Source: Macrothele yani | Lineage: Eukaryota; Arthropoda; Arachnida; Araneae; Macrothelidae | Length of the DNA stretch: 64,000 nucleotides | Reading direction: 5' to 3' | NCBI GenBank assembly: GCA_039090855.1 | Contig: CM077034.1 | Coordinates: forward strand, 12,537,970 to 12,601,969 | Shown: positions 63,889 to 64,000 of the stretch, piece after piece | How positions within the stretch are numbered: the stretch's first letter is position 1 | Layout: every line of letters begins with the position of its first letter | Notes under the pieces: model-generated | The model's database searches: none | Told to the model about the DNA's origin: nothing | The model's input: only the letters and a program-made list of their open reading frames with translations | Program-made: the position numbers and the translations under genes

Positions 63889-64000
63889 AGATTTCAGCCT
63901 ACGCTGGCGCCACCGTAGGCTGAAATCTAGCTCCAATCTTAAAAATTCTTTGACGCACTGTGTATTGCATAGTACGAAAGAATTATCGCTTATGAGATGA

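Larger units (their letters stand above)
62388..63962 (-). mobile_element. Mariner element M2 with SINE insertion
   Basis: Same family as M1. Inverted ends CACAGTGC(C/G)TCAAAGAATTT, flanking TA at 62386-62387 and 63963-63964. About 1.33 kb without the 247-bp SINE plus target duplication. A 24-bp stretch (GCAAGCAGATGGTCACGGTT...) is tandemly doubled at 63596-63643. Confidence 0.88.

Overview
This is a eukaryotic nuclear window built almost entirely of transposable elements, satellites and duplicated blocks. No intact host gene is recognisable. It reads as an arthropod: a mitochondrial insertion at 46.2-50.2 kb translates as nad1 only with AGA=Ser and TGA=Trp, and keeps the order nad1-trnL1-rrnL. 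Tc1, mariner and RTE-type elements and several tRNA-derived repeats are all typical of arthropods. The sequence does not allow a narrower placement (insect, chelicerate or crustacean).

Layout: 1-2690, 273-bp satellite. 2.7-5.6 kb, mostly unique with a transposase relic. 5.6-6.8 kb, 50-bp minisatellite. 8.4-9.96 kb, a Tc1-like element with an open transposase frame. 9.97-13 kb, a 137-bp satellite in four-unit higher-order repeats. 13.1-17.3 kb, a SINE, a DDE relic, a broken Tc1-like element, a miniature LTR element and a truncated RTE. 17.8-19.2 kb, SINEs, one carrying seven tandem copies of its own 3' body. 19.5-21.8 kb, a tRNA-like tandem array ending in an inversion. 22-26.2 kb, a near full-length RTE and a truncated one. 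26.7-27.9 kb, a large inverted repeat with zinc-finger coding remnants. 28-39.4 kb, THAP-domain pseudogenes and CRE/YY1-like promoter blocks invaded by one SINE family and then duplicated. 39.8 kb, one candidate host exon. 40.06-44.3 kb, a Tc1-like element holding a mariner and two miniature LTR elements. 44.3-45.7 kb, a second miniature LTR subfamily split by an RTE. 46.2-50.2 kb, the mitochondrial insertion with nad1 amplified to eleven copies. 50.3-54.4 kb, SINEs and RTE fragments. 54.4-57.1 kb, tandem duplications with promoter-like motifs. 57.5-60.6 kb, a second near full-length RTE. 60.7-64 kb, another miniature LTR element and a second mariner carrying a SINE with a clean 12-bp target duplication.

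The strongest candidate for something undescribed is the miniature LTR element (TRIM-like). Its ~180-bp LTRs each hold a complete tRNA-like sequence with Pol III A and B boxes. The 5' LTR is followed by a TGGCGCCCGAAC primer-binding site, and the 3' LTR is preceded by a purine tract. Copies are flanked by 4-bp target duplications. Because the LTRs look like tRNAs, these elements could easily be mistaken for tandem tRNA genes or SINEs. The second candidate is the SINE family whose 3' body is tandemly multiplied inside single insertions. All calls come from reading the sequence; no database search was run.
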